Shown here piece after piece: positions 52,794-61,012 of a stretch of DNA of 64,000 nt. The stretch covers positions 1,302,001 to 1,366,000 of the forward strand of contig NZ_AP024412.1 of NCBI RefSeq assembly GCF_016865445.1, given 5' to 3'. A program made the position numbers and the translations under genes. Numbering within the stretch: position 1 is the stretch's first letter; each line of letters begins with the position of its first letter. This stretch comes from Mariniplasma anaerobium (lineage in GTDB: Bacteria > Bacillota_I > Bacilli_A > Acholeplasmatales > Acholeplasmataceae). The notes beneath the pieces are model-generated. The model had not been told where the DNA came from and did no database searches. It saw nothing but the letters and a program-made list of their open reading frames with translations.

Positions 52794-52821
52794 ATTGTAA
52801 CATAGGAATTAAGTATGTCAA
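52794..52821 (-). promoter_or_regulatory. Promoter of the lysine transporter leader
   Basis: Consensus TTGACA (52816-52821), 16-bp spacer, TACAAT (52794-52799) on the minus strand. Confidence 0.75.
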
Positions 52822-52842
52822 ATGTAAAACGTTTTCACTAAA

Positions 52843-52880
52843 TAAAAAAAGAAGAGGGAATTCATCTTGTGAATTCCCTT
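52843..52880 (-). terminator. Terminator of the cold-shock gene
   Basis: A 10-bp stem (52855-52864 with 52870-52879) followed by TCTTCTTTTTTT on the minus strand. Confidence 0.8.
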
Positions 52881-52904
52881 TTACTACCTAGATAATGTTT
52901 AAAA

Positions 52905-53102
52905 TTATACTTTATTAACGTTTGCCGCTTGTGGTCCACGGTCGCCGTCTTTAACTTCAAATTCTACTTGGTCGCCTTCTGCTAACGTTTTGTAACCTTC
53001 AGTTTGAATTGCTGAAAAGTGTACAAAAATGTCTTTGTTATCTTCTGATGAGATAAATCCATATCCCTTATCAGAGTCAAACCATTTTACAGTGCCTTTC
53101 AT
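52905..53102 (-). CDS. cspA: Cold-shock protein
   Basis: A 65-residue OB-fold single-strand nucleic-acid binder. The RNP1 and RNP2 motifs are KGYGFI and [26 protein letters not shown] is the classic start. ATG at 53102 is preceded by AAAGGAG at eight bases; a longer in-frame reading upstream is not credible. The mRNA leader of about 40 nt is short compared with the long cold-inducible leaders of some csp genes, so cold induction cannot be judged. Confidence 0.95.
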   Translation of the reverse strand: MKGTVKWFDSDKGYGFISSEDNKDIFVHFSAIQTEGYKTLAEGDQVEFEVKDGDRGPQAANVNKV

Positions 53103-53148
53103 ATACGATACTCCTTTATTTAGATCTAACAACTTAATGTCTATTTAT

Positions 53149-53176
53149 ATTATACACGATAATTTATAGAATACAA
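53149..53176 (-). promoter_or_regulatory. Promoter of the cold-shock gene
   Basis: TTGTAT (53171-53176), 16-bp spacer, TATAAT (53149-53154) on the minus strand. Confidence 0.68.
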
Positions 53177-53242
53177 GGTTTTAGCTGATTTATTTATACA
53201 AAAATAAAAAATTATTTTTATCCTACAACTACTTATTTCACT

Positions 53243-54415
53243 TTAGTAGTTAACGCCTTTACAGACTGATTTTAAGCGTGAAATAAGTATAAATGCTAAT
53301 ATTAAAAGCACTAAAATAGATACATAAATATATGTAGTTTTACCTAAAATATCTAAAATAGATCCTGAGATTAATGTCGATAAGATTGCACCAATACCAT
53401 AAGCAGTAAATACCAATCCATAGATTTTAGAGTAATGGTTTATATCAAAATATTTTTTAATCATTGATGGCATTATGGATAACCAAGCTCCTAGATTAAA
53501 CCAGAAAAGACCATAGGTTAAAGCGAAAAAATAAAAATTTGATCCTTGATTGAATATACCGATACCTGCAGCTAAACCAATTAGAACTAAACTTGCAATT
53601 GAGGGTTTTATAATGTCATATTTATCAATCAAGTATCCAAACATAGGTCTTGCTATTCCATTACATAATGCAAATATAGAAATAGACAACATTACAAACT
53701 TACTATCAAATCCATAATAATTAACACCGACTTGATAAGATAGTCCTATCATCATCAATCCTATAGCTGTTGTGATTGTAAATAATCCATAAATAATCCA
53801 AAAATTTTGATTGATAACTAATGAAGGTTTATTATTTTTACTTTCAATTAAAGTTTCCTCATTAATTTTAAAAAATAAAGATAACGGAACTTGCGTTATT
53901 AAAAAAATGATGGATAGGATTAAAAATGTTGTATTTAAATTATATATCGATAGAAATAACTTCCCTAAAGGTGCTGTTATCAAAGGAGATAATCCAAAGC
54001 CTAATAAAATAATGCCTGTATACAATCCACTTCTCTTTGGAAAGTATCGCTGCATGATATAAACAGGAATACCATAAACCATACCAACACCAATTCCAAT
54101 TAACATACCATATGATAAAGTGAAAATGATAAAATTATGAGTTACAGAAGAAACAAAAAAACCCAAGACAATCATCATCGAACCTAAAAAAACGATTTGT
54201 CTTAGATTTTTATTATTGATATATCTACCTGTAACCATCATTGCTAAAGCATAAAAGCTTAAAGATAGCATATACGGTAGTCCGCTTAATAGAGTATTGA
54301 CTTGATATATTTCTTTAATGTCTGTTCTAAATATACTATATGCATAAACTGTACCCATAAGTAGCATCATATAGAAACTGATTAAAATGATAAATGTTAG
54401 TTTTCTTTTTGTCAT
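53243..54415 (-). CDS. MFS transporter, oxalate/formate antiporter (OFA) type
   Basis: A 390-residue carrier with 12 hydrophobic segments. The segment GIGVGMVYGIPVYIMQRYFP, then KRSGLYTGIILLGFG, is typical of the OFA family of carboxylate antiporters; AYGIGAILSTLISGSILD is its counterpart in the second half. Substrate is unknown; a small monocarboxylate is the likeliest. It is monocistronic with its own promoter; only a weak A-T hairpin near 53200-53220 follows it. Confidence 0.85.
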   Translation of the reverse strand: MTKRKLTFIILISFYMMLLMGTVYAYSIFRTDIKEIYQVNTLLSGLPYMLSLSFYALAMMVTGRYINNKNLRQIVFLGSMMIVLGFFVSSVTHNFIIFTLSYGMLIGIGVGMVYGIPVYIMQRYFPKRSGLYTGIILLGFGLSPLITAPLGKLFLSIYNLNTTFLILSIIFLITQVPLSLFFKINEETLIESKNNKPSLVINQNFWIIYGLFTITTAIGLMMIGLSYQVGVNYYGFDSKFVMLSISIFALCNGIARPMFGYLIDKYDIIKPSIASLVLIGLAAGIGIFNQGSNFYFFALTYGLFWFNLGAWLSIMPSMIKKYFDINHYSKIYGLVFTAYGIGAILSTLISGSILDILGKTTYIYVSILVLLILAFILISRLKSVCKGVNY

Positions 54416-54453
54416 GTGATCACCAATAATAGTTTGAATATCAAATATTTATC

Positions 54454-54482
54454 AGTATAGCACATTTATTTATACTTCACAA
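54454..54482 (-). promoter_or_regulatory. Promoter of the OFA-type carrier
   Basis: TTGTGA (54477-54482), 17-bp spacer, TATACT with a preceding TGC (54454-54459) on the minus strand. Confidence 0.6.
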
Positions 54483-54513
54483 ATCAAAAGACTGCTTATA
54501 TTTATCTTTTTAT

Positions 54514-56295
54514 TTAGGCAAATTGACTTTGATACAATTCATTATAGAATCCTTTAGCATCTAATAAAGCTTGATGTGTGCCTTGTTCAACTATGTTGCC
54601 ATCTTTAACCACTAAAATTAAATCAGCATTTTTAATCGTTGATAGACGATGGGCGATAACAAACGTAGTTTTATTTTTCATAAGAGCTAACATCGCTTTT
54701 TGAATTTGAACTTCTGTATGTGTATCCACATTAGAAGTTGCTTCATCTAAAATAAGCATTTTTGTTTTTGATAACATAGCTCTAGCAATAACTAATAATT
54801 GTTTTTGTCCTTTTGAAATATTTAAACCCTCATCAGTAAGGATCGTATCATATCCGTCAGGTAGATGTTTGATAAATGCATGAATATGGGCTTTCTTAGC
54901 AGCTTCTTCAACTTCCAGACGGCTAATCTTATCGTTTCCATAAGCAATATTATCAAAAACAGTTCCATGGAAAATCCATGTGTCTTGCAAGACCATAGAA
55001 AATGTTCTTCTTAAACTTGCTCTTGTAATCATTTTAGTATCTATGCCATCTAATAAAATTTGCCCTTGTTCGATTTCATAAAATCTCATCAAAAGATTTA
55101 CTAGCGTAGTCTTCCCTGCACCTGTAGGTCCAACAATTGCAATTACTTTACCTTGATCAGTTTTTAATGAAACATCTTTTAAAACCAATTCATTTTCTAA
55201 ATATCCGAAAGAAACGTCTCTTAGTTCAATTATGCCTTTGACATCTTTTACTTCAACAGCATCAACATCATCTACAATTTCTTCTTCTTCATCTAAAACT
55301 CTAAAGACTCTTTCAGCTGCAGCAAGTGCACTTTGGATATCAGCAATAATATTACTCATCTGATTAATTGGACCGGAGAATCTTCTTGAATAAAGGGTAA
55401 AACTTGTAAGATTACCCAAAGATAGAGATCCTAGGAAATAAAGAATACCACCAAATACACCAACTAAAGCTACAGATAAATTTGAAACAAAACCTATAGA
55501 TGGTCCTACTGAAGATGCATAATATCCAGCTTGATAAGCTGCATCTGTAGTTTTTTGATTTATACTTTCAAATCTTTTTAATACGTTTTCTTCTTGAACA
55601 TATGATTGAATGGTTCTTTGCCCTGTAATCATTTCTTCAGCAAACCCATTTAATTCTCCAAGTGCTTGATTTCTAATTCTAAATTTCTTTTTCACTATCT
55701 TTGATAAAACTCTAGTAATAATAATTGATATAGGTAGAGTAATAACAAATACTAAGACTAATATCGGTGACATAATTAACATCATGATAAAAGAAAGTAT
55801 GACGGTAATTGAACTTGTAAGTATATTGACTACGTCAGTTGCTAGTGATGTATTGATTGTATCAATATCATAGCTCATCTTAGAGATTACATCTCCAATT
55901 TGATTTTTATCAAAATAGGATATTTTAACTCTATTTAATTTTTCAAATAAGTCACTTCTCATTTTATAAACAACAGATTGAGATATTTTTACCATCACGA
56001 TTGCTAACAAGTAATTTAAAAGAGCTGCAACACCATAAAATATAATCATAAGTCCTGCAAATAAGAAGACCTTCTCAAAATCTACACCATCAGTCATTGC
56101 ATCAACAGTTCTACCTGTTAAAAATGGACCAATTAAAGATAATACATTCGCAACTATAGTTAAAAAGATTGCAACAAACAATTTAGTTTTATAAAAATAT
56201 AAGTAATCCCAAAGTCGTCTTAAGACATATTTTTTATGTTTTGCTTTGTCAGAGCCATCATTTCTACCACGACTTACTTTTCCTGCATACATCAT
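54514..56295 (-). CDS. ABC exporter half-transporter, canonical ATPase site
   Basis: A 593-residue type I exporter: six membrane segments (about 35-315) and a nucleotide-binding domain. Walker A GPTGAGKTTLVNLLMRF, Walker B MLILDEATSNVD with the catalytic Glu, switch His in FVIAHRLSTIKNAD. Its signature motif is degenerate (NISKGQKQLL instead of LSGGQ). It overlaps the upstream half-transporter by 4 nt and pairs with it as a heterodimer of the multidrug/lipid class. Substrate unknown. Confidence 0.92.
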   Translation of the reverse strand: MMYAGKVSRGRNDGSDKAKHKKYVLRRLWDYLYFYKTKLFVAIFLTIVANVLSLIGPFLTGRTVDAMTDGVDFEKVFLFAGLMIIFYGVAALLNYLLAIVMVKISQSVVYKMRSDLFEKLNRVKISYFDKNQIGDVISKMSYDIDTINTSLATDVVNILTSSITVILSFIMMLIMSPILVLVFVITLPISIIITRVLSKIVKKKFRIRNQALGELNGFAEEMITGQRTIQSYVQEENVLKRFESINQKTTDAAYQAGYYASSVGPSIGFVSNLSVALVGVFGGILYFLGSLSLGNLTSFTLYSRRFSGPINQMSNIIADIQSALAAAERVFRVLDEEEEIVDDVDAVEVKDVKGIIELRDVSFGYLENELVLKDVSLKTDQGKVIAIVGPTGAGKTTLVNLLMRFYEIEQGQILLDGIDTKMITRASLRRTFSMVLQDTWIFHGTVFDNIAYGNDKISRLEVEEAAKKAHIHAFIKHLPDGYDTILTDEGLNISKGQKQLLVIARAMLSKTKMLILDEATSNVDTHTEVQIQKAMLALMKNKTTFVIAHRLSTIKNADLILVVKDGNIVEQGTHQALLDAKGFYNELYQSQFA

Positions 56296-58028
56296 AGGGC
56301 ATCACCGCCTTGCTGATACTCTGCTATTTCTTGATATAAAGCTGAGGTTTTCATAAGTTGCTCATGTGTCCCTTGATCAATTATTTTTCCTTCATCAATT
56401 AATAAGATTAAATCTGAATCTTTAATACTACTTATTCTTTGTGCGATGATAATCATCGTTGTATCTTTTAATTCCTGTTTTAAAGAATTTCTCATGTTTA
56501 AGTCTGTTTGATAGTCAAGCGCAGATGATGCATCATCTAAAACCATAATATCAGGTCTACCTGCAACAGCTCTTGCAACTAAAACTCTTTGCTTTTGACC
56601 ACCAGATAAATTCATGCCTTTTTGAGCCATAAGAGTTTCATACTGATCTTCTTTATCATAAATAAAATCAGCTTGAGCTATTTGGGTTGCAACTTCAATA
56701 TCTTTATTTGTAATATGTTCTCTATTAAATTGGATATTTCCAAAAATACTGTCTGCAAATATTAGATCATTTTGGAAAACAACACCAATTCTTTTTCTAT
56801 GTTCATTTTGTTTTAAATCTCTAATATCAGTACCATATATTTTAATTGATCCTTGACTTGGATCATAAAATCTCATTAAAAGATTAATAATCGTTGTTTT
56901 CCCAGAGCCCGTTGCTCCTATAATACCTAAGGTTTGTCCTTTGTTTAATTTAAATGAAATATTTTCTAAATTACTTTCTTTAAGATTATATGAAAAATGG
57001 ATGTTATCAAATTGGATATGAGGTTTTTGTATATCTTCCTTATATGCTTTATACCCATCTTTAATATCATTTGGCATATTAATCACTTCAAAAATACGTT
57101 CACCTGAAGCACTTGCTCTAGAAGAAAGCACAAATACTCTAGTAATACTCATCATCGCATTTAAAATGATTGTGAAATAGGTTACAAATGCGATAATTTG
57201 ACCTTTTTCAGTAACTCCAAGACCAACTCTATATGCACCAAATACTAAAACGATAACTAATCCTAAGTTCATAACTGCTCTCATCATTGGATTAATTTTG
57301 GACATCGTAATAGTTGCTTTTAATTCAGCGTCTACAGTATCTTTATTTGCGCCATCAAATCTATTTATTTCATGCGCATTCATAGATAGGGCTCTTACAA
57401 CTCTAGCTCCTACAATATATTCTCTTAGGGTTCTAATTAAAACATCTACTTTTTTTTGCGTCTTTTTATAAAGCGGTACACCTTTTTTAGATGTGAAATA
57501 TACAATAAATAAAATAAGAGGTAACATCGCAATCATAACTAATGTTAAAATCGGATCTAACAATAAAGACATTAAAATACCACCAAATAATAAAACAGGA
57601 GCTCTAACACCTAGTCTTTGCATAACTGCAGTTGCTCTATAAACATTATAGGTATCTGTTGTCATTCTTGATATAAGTGATGGTCTAGTTAACTGATCGA
57701 CTTGATGAGCTGATAAATTTTCTATTTTTTCAAATAAATCATGTCTCAATTTTTGAGCAGCTAATGCTGCAATAAGTTCAGCTCTTCTATTTGCAGCTAC
57801 ATTAAAATAAAGACCTAAAAAAGCAATAACAACCATAGTTAGACCTGCTAGATATAGCGGTAAAAGTGATGGATTTGTCTGTAATTTCAAATCTGGAATG
57901 ATAACATCAATCATATAAGCTATAATCCAAGGCAAAAAAAGGTCAGCCAATGCAGCGATTGACTTCATTGTTAAACTTACCGATAATTGTCGTTTGTATG
58001 GCATTAATAATTTTAGTATTATTTTCAT
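56292..58028 (-). CDS. ABC exporter half-transporter, degenerate ATPase site
   Basis: A 578-residue partner of the downstream gene with six membrane segments and one nucleotide-binding domain. Walker A GATGSGKTTIINLLMRF and signature [16 protein letters not shown] are normal, but the catalytic Glu after Walker B is Asp (IMVLDDASSALD) and the switch His is Gln (IIIAQRISSIKDSD). This matches the non-catalytic half of heterodimers such as TM287/288 or BmrCD. ATG at 58028 is the first good start; GAAGG lies about 12 nt upstream, a long spacing. Confidence 0.92.
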   Translation of the reverse strand: MKIILKLLMPYKRQLSVSLTMKSIAALADLFLPWIIAYMIDVIIPDLKLQTNPSLLPLYLAGLTMVVIAFLGLYFNVAANRRAELIAALAAQKLRHDLFEKIENLSAHQVDQLTRPSLISRMTTDTYNVYRATAVMQRLGVRAPVLLFGGILMSLLLDPILTLVMIAMLPLILFIVYFTSKKGVPLYKKTQKKVDVLIRTLREYIVGARVVRALSMNAHEINRFDGANKDTVDAELKATITMSKINPMMRAVMNLGLVIVLVFGAYRVGLGVTEKGQIIAFVTYFTIILNAMMSITRVFVLSSRASASGERIFEVINMPNDIKDGYKAYKEDIQKPHIQFDNIHFSYNLKESNLENISFKLNKGQTLGIIGATGSGKTTIINLLMRFYDPSQGSIKIYGTDIRDLKQNEHRKRIGVVFQNDLIFADSIFGNIQFNREHITNKDIEVATQIAQADFIYDKEDQYETLMAQKGMNLSGGQKQRVLVARAVAGRPDIMVLDDASSALDYQTDLNMRNSLKQELKDTTMIIIAQRISSIKDSDLILLIDEGKIIDQGTHEQLMKTSALYQEIAEYQQGGDAL

Positions 58029-58092
58029 GAAAAAACCAGACCTTCCATCATTATAATATATCACATTTTAAGGTATATTTATATAACCAATC

Positions 58093-58121
58093 AAAAAAAA
58101 GAAACACATTTACTGTGTTTC
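58093..58121 (-). terminator. Terminator of the nuclease/orphan operon
   Basis: An 8-bp stem (58101-58108 with 58114-58121, 5-nt loop) followed by eight T on the minus strand. Confidence 0.85.
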
Positions 58122-58493
58122 TACTTTTAAATATCCTTTAATATCTAAATTAAAATCTTTAACTTCTGCTATAGTATCTTGCTTAATATCAATGATTTTA
58201 CATCCGCGTTCTACAATATCTTGTTTAAATGCTATATGACCTTTTACTTGGTTCATATCCAAAATAATAAAGACTCCAGTGTCCGTTCCAATACCATCAA
58301 AAAAGCCATCTCCACCTTCAGTTCTCATCGCATAAAACTTAATAGAATCAATGGTAAGTTCATGAAATTTATTCATATCTTTATAAAATAATTCCCATAG
58401 CTTTTCTATAAAGTCGTTTCCTTCTTTATTTTTTATAATTAAGTAAGCAGGATCTCCTACATAATATCTACCTTTAGATAATGTATGTGTCAT
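58110..58493 (-). CDS. Orphan small protein with GDPAYLI start motif
   Basis: A 127-residue soluble protein that I cannot assign. It begins GRYYVGDPAYLII, resembling scattered phage and bacterial proteins with a GDPCYV motif near the N terminus, and has GGDGFFDGIGTDTGVFIILD near residues 64-83. It has no membrane segment or signal peptide. ATG at 58493 is supported by AAAGGAG seven bases upstream; the upstream gene end overlaps it by 20 nt. It is co-transcribed with the anchored endonuclease and ends at a terminator. Confidence 0.72.
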   Translation of the reverse strand: MTHTLSKGRYYVGDPAYLIIKNKEGNDFIEKLWELFYKDMNKFHELTIDSIKFYAMRTEGGDGFFDGIGTDTGVFIILDMNQVKGHIAFKQDIVERGCKIIDIKQDTIAEVKDFNLDIKGYLKVETQ

Positions 58494-59436
58494 TTTCATT
58501 CTCCTTTATCATTTGAATAATAGGTGCATATTGAAAACTAACGGGTTCATCTGGATTCAATAAGTCACCTATGGTTTTATTCTCCCATATTAAATGAACA
58601 AATTCAGGTTTATCTATAAATGGATTTCTATTGCCTTGAGCCTCATATATCGCTTGATTTCTTTGTTGTTCAAATGCATCTACTGGATCTTGTTTATGCC
58701 ATTTTAGTAAAAGATTTAGTTGTCCCATTCTAGCACCAGCAGGTGTGTAATGATCACTTTCATCTAATAGAGCATCTAAATCATCAGTTAATATCAATTG
58801 ATCATACATAACTGCCATGTATAAAATGATTCTAGCAACATCACCCTTATGGTCATCTCCTGGATAAAAGCCACCATCATCTGTGGTTGTATACTCACCA
58901 CTACCAGCTGAATAAAAGCGATCGGATCGACTACTATTAACGCCAGGTGTACATGCTCTTAAATTATGTAGATCAGATGCAATCGTTCTATTACTCTCAT
59001 TAACACGATCAAGTCCCAATCTTGAATTCGGCCAAACATGCTCTCTATTCCAACTAACACCCTCATCCCAAATCGTTGGAACTAATGTTGAATCATAAAC
59101 ATTATAAATTTTAGAACTATCAGTTAAAGATAGATCAGAGATAGCTAAAAAATCTTTTGCTTCAGCATAACTTGCTCTCTCTAAATCTTGATTAATAATA
59201 TCATGTAGTTCATTTTTTAAATTATTTCCTATTAAATCGTTTGTTCCATCATAATAATCTTGATTTGAAACATACGTATAATAATAATAACCATCAGAAT
59301 TTTGATCGACGCTATAGTTAGCATTTTCGGCAGTATCAATTAAACCATAAGCATAATATCCTATTGCTATGATGATGACTAGGATTATGTATAGAAAACT
59401 TTTTTGCTTCTTTGCCACAGATCTTCTTTTTGCCAT
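58474..59436 (-). CDS. Membrane-anchored endonuclease I family nuclease
   Basis: A 320-residue protein. A basic N terminus and one membrane helix (about 14-32) anchor it with the nuclease outside. The endonuclease I (EndA/BsnA) core has the catalytic motif SWNREHVWPNSRLG and ASDLHNLRACTPGVNSSRSD, plus DDHKGDVARIILYMAVMY. Such enzymes cut DNA and RNA without sequence preference and can feed nucleotides to cells. ATG at 59436 has AAGGAG at eight bases; a longer in-frame reading runs into the tRNA-Thr gene and is rejected. Confidence 0.9.
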   Translation of the reverse strand: MAKRRSVAKKQKSFLYIILVIIIAIGYYAYGLIDTAENANYSVDQNSDGYYYYTYVSNQDYYDGTNDLIGNNLKNELHDIINQDLERASYAEAKDFLAISDLSLTDSSKIYNVYDSTLVPTIWDEGVSWNREHVWPNSRLGLDRVNESNRTIASDLHNLRACTPGVNSSRSDRFYSAGSGEYTTTDDGGFYPGDDHKGDVARIILYMAVMYDQLILTDDLDALLDESDHYTPAGARMGQLNLLLKWHKQDPVDAFEQQRNQAIYEAQGNRNPFIDKPEFVHLIWENKTIGDLLNPDEPVSFQYAPIIQMIKENENDTYII

Positions 59437-59464
59437 ATATATTCTCCTTGTTCTATATTTAAAA

Positions 59465-59493
59465 TTGACTTTTAATAAACATTCATTTATAAT
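59465..59493 (+). promoter_or_regulatory. Promoter of tRNA-Thr
   Basis: TTGACT (59465-59470), 17-bp spacer, perfect TATAAT (59488-59493), 19 nt before the tRNA. Confidence 0.8.
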
Positions 59494-59512
59494 TTTATTA
59501 CGTGCATCTATA

Positions 59513-59586
59513 GCCCCCATAGTTTAGTGGTAAAACGCAGCAATGGTAATGCTGAAATACAAGTTCGATTCTCGTTGGGGGCACCA
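59513..59586 (+). tRNA. tRNA-Thr (anticodon GGT)
   Basis: A 74-nt cloverleaf: acceptor GCCCCCA/TGGGGGC, D stem GTTT/AAAC, anticodon stem CAGCA/TGCTG around ATGGTAA (GGT at 34-36), 4-nt variable loop, T arm ACAAG/CTCGT with loop TTCGATT. The T stem holds one A-C mismatch (51-63). Discriminator A and CCA are encoded. It reads ACC and ACU codons. The gene is on the strand opposite to its neighbours. Confidence 0.93.
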
Positions 59587-59592
59587 TTATTA

Positions 59593-60813
59593 TTATTTAA
59601 CAAGCGATATATCGCTTTTTTTTATTTCCTCTTCATCATTTACACTTAAATCAACTAATGATTCATAAAGTTTGAATTCTAATGGCTTATGTAGAGTTTC
59701 CATATCTTCATATATATCCATAATAGGTGCAAATATCCATGATTGTTCTGCAGGATAATTCTTTTTATCATCTAAAAATTCTTGATCATATTGGATATGT
59801 ATGACATGTTTTGTCTTTTTATTAAAATAAACTTTAATCCGTTCGTTAATCTTTGTTCCTTGTCTCTTCTCAATTTGTTCTAATAATTGATAAGCTTTTT
59901 CAACATTTCCTAAAAAATAATGATATAAACATATATCGTATAATGCAATTAATCCATGTTCTACTCTTGCAAAGGAGGCTAGAGGTACTTTGTTAAGTTT
60001 TAAATCAATATCTAAATCTGGTTTCATTTGTTCATAAATGATACCTTCTAAGTACGTCATTAATAGAGTCATATAAAATGCATCTCTTTTTATATCATTT
60101 TCTTTTATCAAGATTTTTGATTTTTCCCACATAAAAGTAGAGTATTTGCGCTCTTTTAATCCGAATGAAAGATATTGGTTTAATTGTACAAATCTGAAAA
60201 TAGGATCTGTTTTTATTTTCTCATAAGCAACAAAGTCACCATAAAACATTTGATTTGATAATTTAAATGTATAAATATAAAGTGTGCTTAATAAAATAAC
60301 ATATAAAGTGAATAATGTCATAAATCCTATCCATTGTGAATTTGTACTCAATATATAAGTTAAAATAAATGTTAGTATTGTAATTACTAAAAATGAGATT
60401 GTAACAATAGGTGCTGCAATTAAAGCTTTAGAAAATTTAACTGAAATATCTTGATAAGTCTCTTCATCTTCAATTGGATCCATATCAGGAACAACCAACC
60501 CTCCAAATAAGACCCATAATTTAGGTTTAATTGTAAATCTCCATCCCTTTTTAGTCTTATAAAAAACAAAAATGGTTAAGTATATTGCGCGTAGTTTAAT
60601 CTTTTGAAAATAAAACGCAAAGAAATGGCCAAGCTCATGAAGTGTTAACGTCAGATAAAATGCAAATATCAAATATACAAACCATGACCACCAAGAAATA
60701 GTTTTTAAACCTAAAGTGAATTTAAGCCAAAGTCCTGAATAAACTAAAAGCACAAAAATAACACCTATAAAAAAAGAAAATATTAAAAAATATATACCTT
60801 TATGTTTCTTCAT
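59593..60813 (-). CDS. M50 family membrane metalloprotease-like protein
   Basis: A 406-residue protein. The N-terminal 200 residues have six or so membrane helices; the zinc motif HExxH is in LTLHELGHFFAFYFQ (about 60-64 in the membrane). A second half-site Asp is plausible in FYGDFVAYEK. The C-terminal 190 residues are soluble and helical with a TPR-like stretch (HYFLGNVEKAYQLLEQIEK). The family includes site-2 proteases and simple membrane zinc proteins; substrate unknown. ATG at 60813 with AAAGGTG six bases upstream is preferred to GTG three codons earlier. Confidence 0.78.
   Translation of the reverse strand: MKKHKGIYFLIFSFFIGVIFVLLVYSGLWLKFTLGLKTISWWSWFVYLIFAFYLTLTLHELGHFFAFYFQKIKLRAIYLTIFVFYKTKKGWRFTIKPKLWVLFGGLVVPDMDPIEDEETYQDISVKFSKALIAAPIVTISFLVITILTFILTYILSTNSQWIGFMTLFTLYVILLSTLYIYTFKLSNQMFYGDFVAYEKIKTDPIFRFVQLNQYLSFGLKERKYSTFMWEKSKILIKENDIKRDAFYMTLLMTYLEGIIYEQMKPDLDIDLKLNKVPLASFARVEHGLIALYDICLYHYFLGNVEKAYQLLEQIEKRQGTKINERIKVYFNKKTKHVIHIQYDQEFLDDKKNYPAEQSWIFAPIMDIYEDMETLHKPLEFKLYESLVDLSVNDEEEIKKSDISLVK
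59602..59623 (+). terminator. Terminator of tRNA-Thr
   Basis: The self-complementary AAGCGATATATCGCTT (59602-59617) leads into eight T. It lies wholly inside the last codons of the M50 gene on the other strand. Confidence 0.82.
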
Positions 60814-60853
60814 CTTGTTCACCTTTTTCAGTATTAAAAATATGTAATAATGC

Positions 60854-60882
60854 TTGACAGTCTATAAAATATTTGCTATTAT
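60854..60882 (+). promoter_or_regulatory. Promoter of tRNA-Gly
   Basis: TTGACA (60854-60859), 17-bp spacer, TATTAT (60877-60882), 17 nt before the tRNA. Confidence 0.78.
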
Positions 60883-60898
60883 AATAGAGCACGAAGAC

Positions 60899-60973
60899 GT
60901 GGGCGTCGTATAATGGTTATTACACGTGCTTGCCAAGCATGAAATGGGGGTCCGATTCCCCTCGCCCGCTCCA
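60899..60973 (+). tRNA. tRNA-Gly (anticodon GCC)
   Basis: A 75-nt cloverleaf: acceptor GTGGGCG/CGCCCGC (one wobble pair), anticodon stem CGTGC/GCATG around TTGCCAA (GCC), T arm GGGGG/CCCCT around TCCGATT, discriminator T and encoded CCA. The D stem has three good pairs. It reads GGC and GGU. Confidence 0.95.
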
Positions 60974-60984
60974 ATATAAGTGCT

Positions 60985-61012
60985 AAACTATGCAAATCGC
61001 ATAGTTTTTTTT
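60985..61012 (+). terminator. Terminator of tRNA-Gly
   Basis: A 9-bp stem (60985-60993 with 60999-61007) followed by T; its T run reaches the stop codon of the convergent membrane gene. Confidence 0.85.

Noticed and set aside
58474..59520. Longer nuclease reading frame beginning inside the tRNA-Thr gene
   Set aside because: The extra 28 residues run through the tRNA promoter and gene; ATG 59436 has a strong ribosome site and gives the expected anchor.
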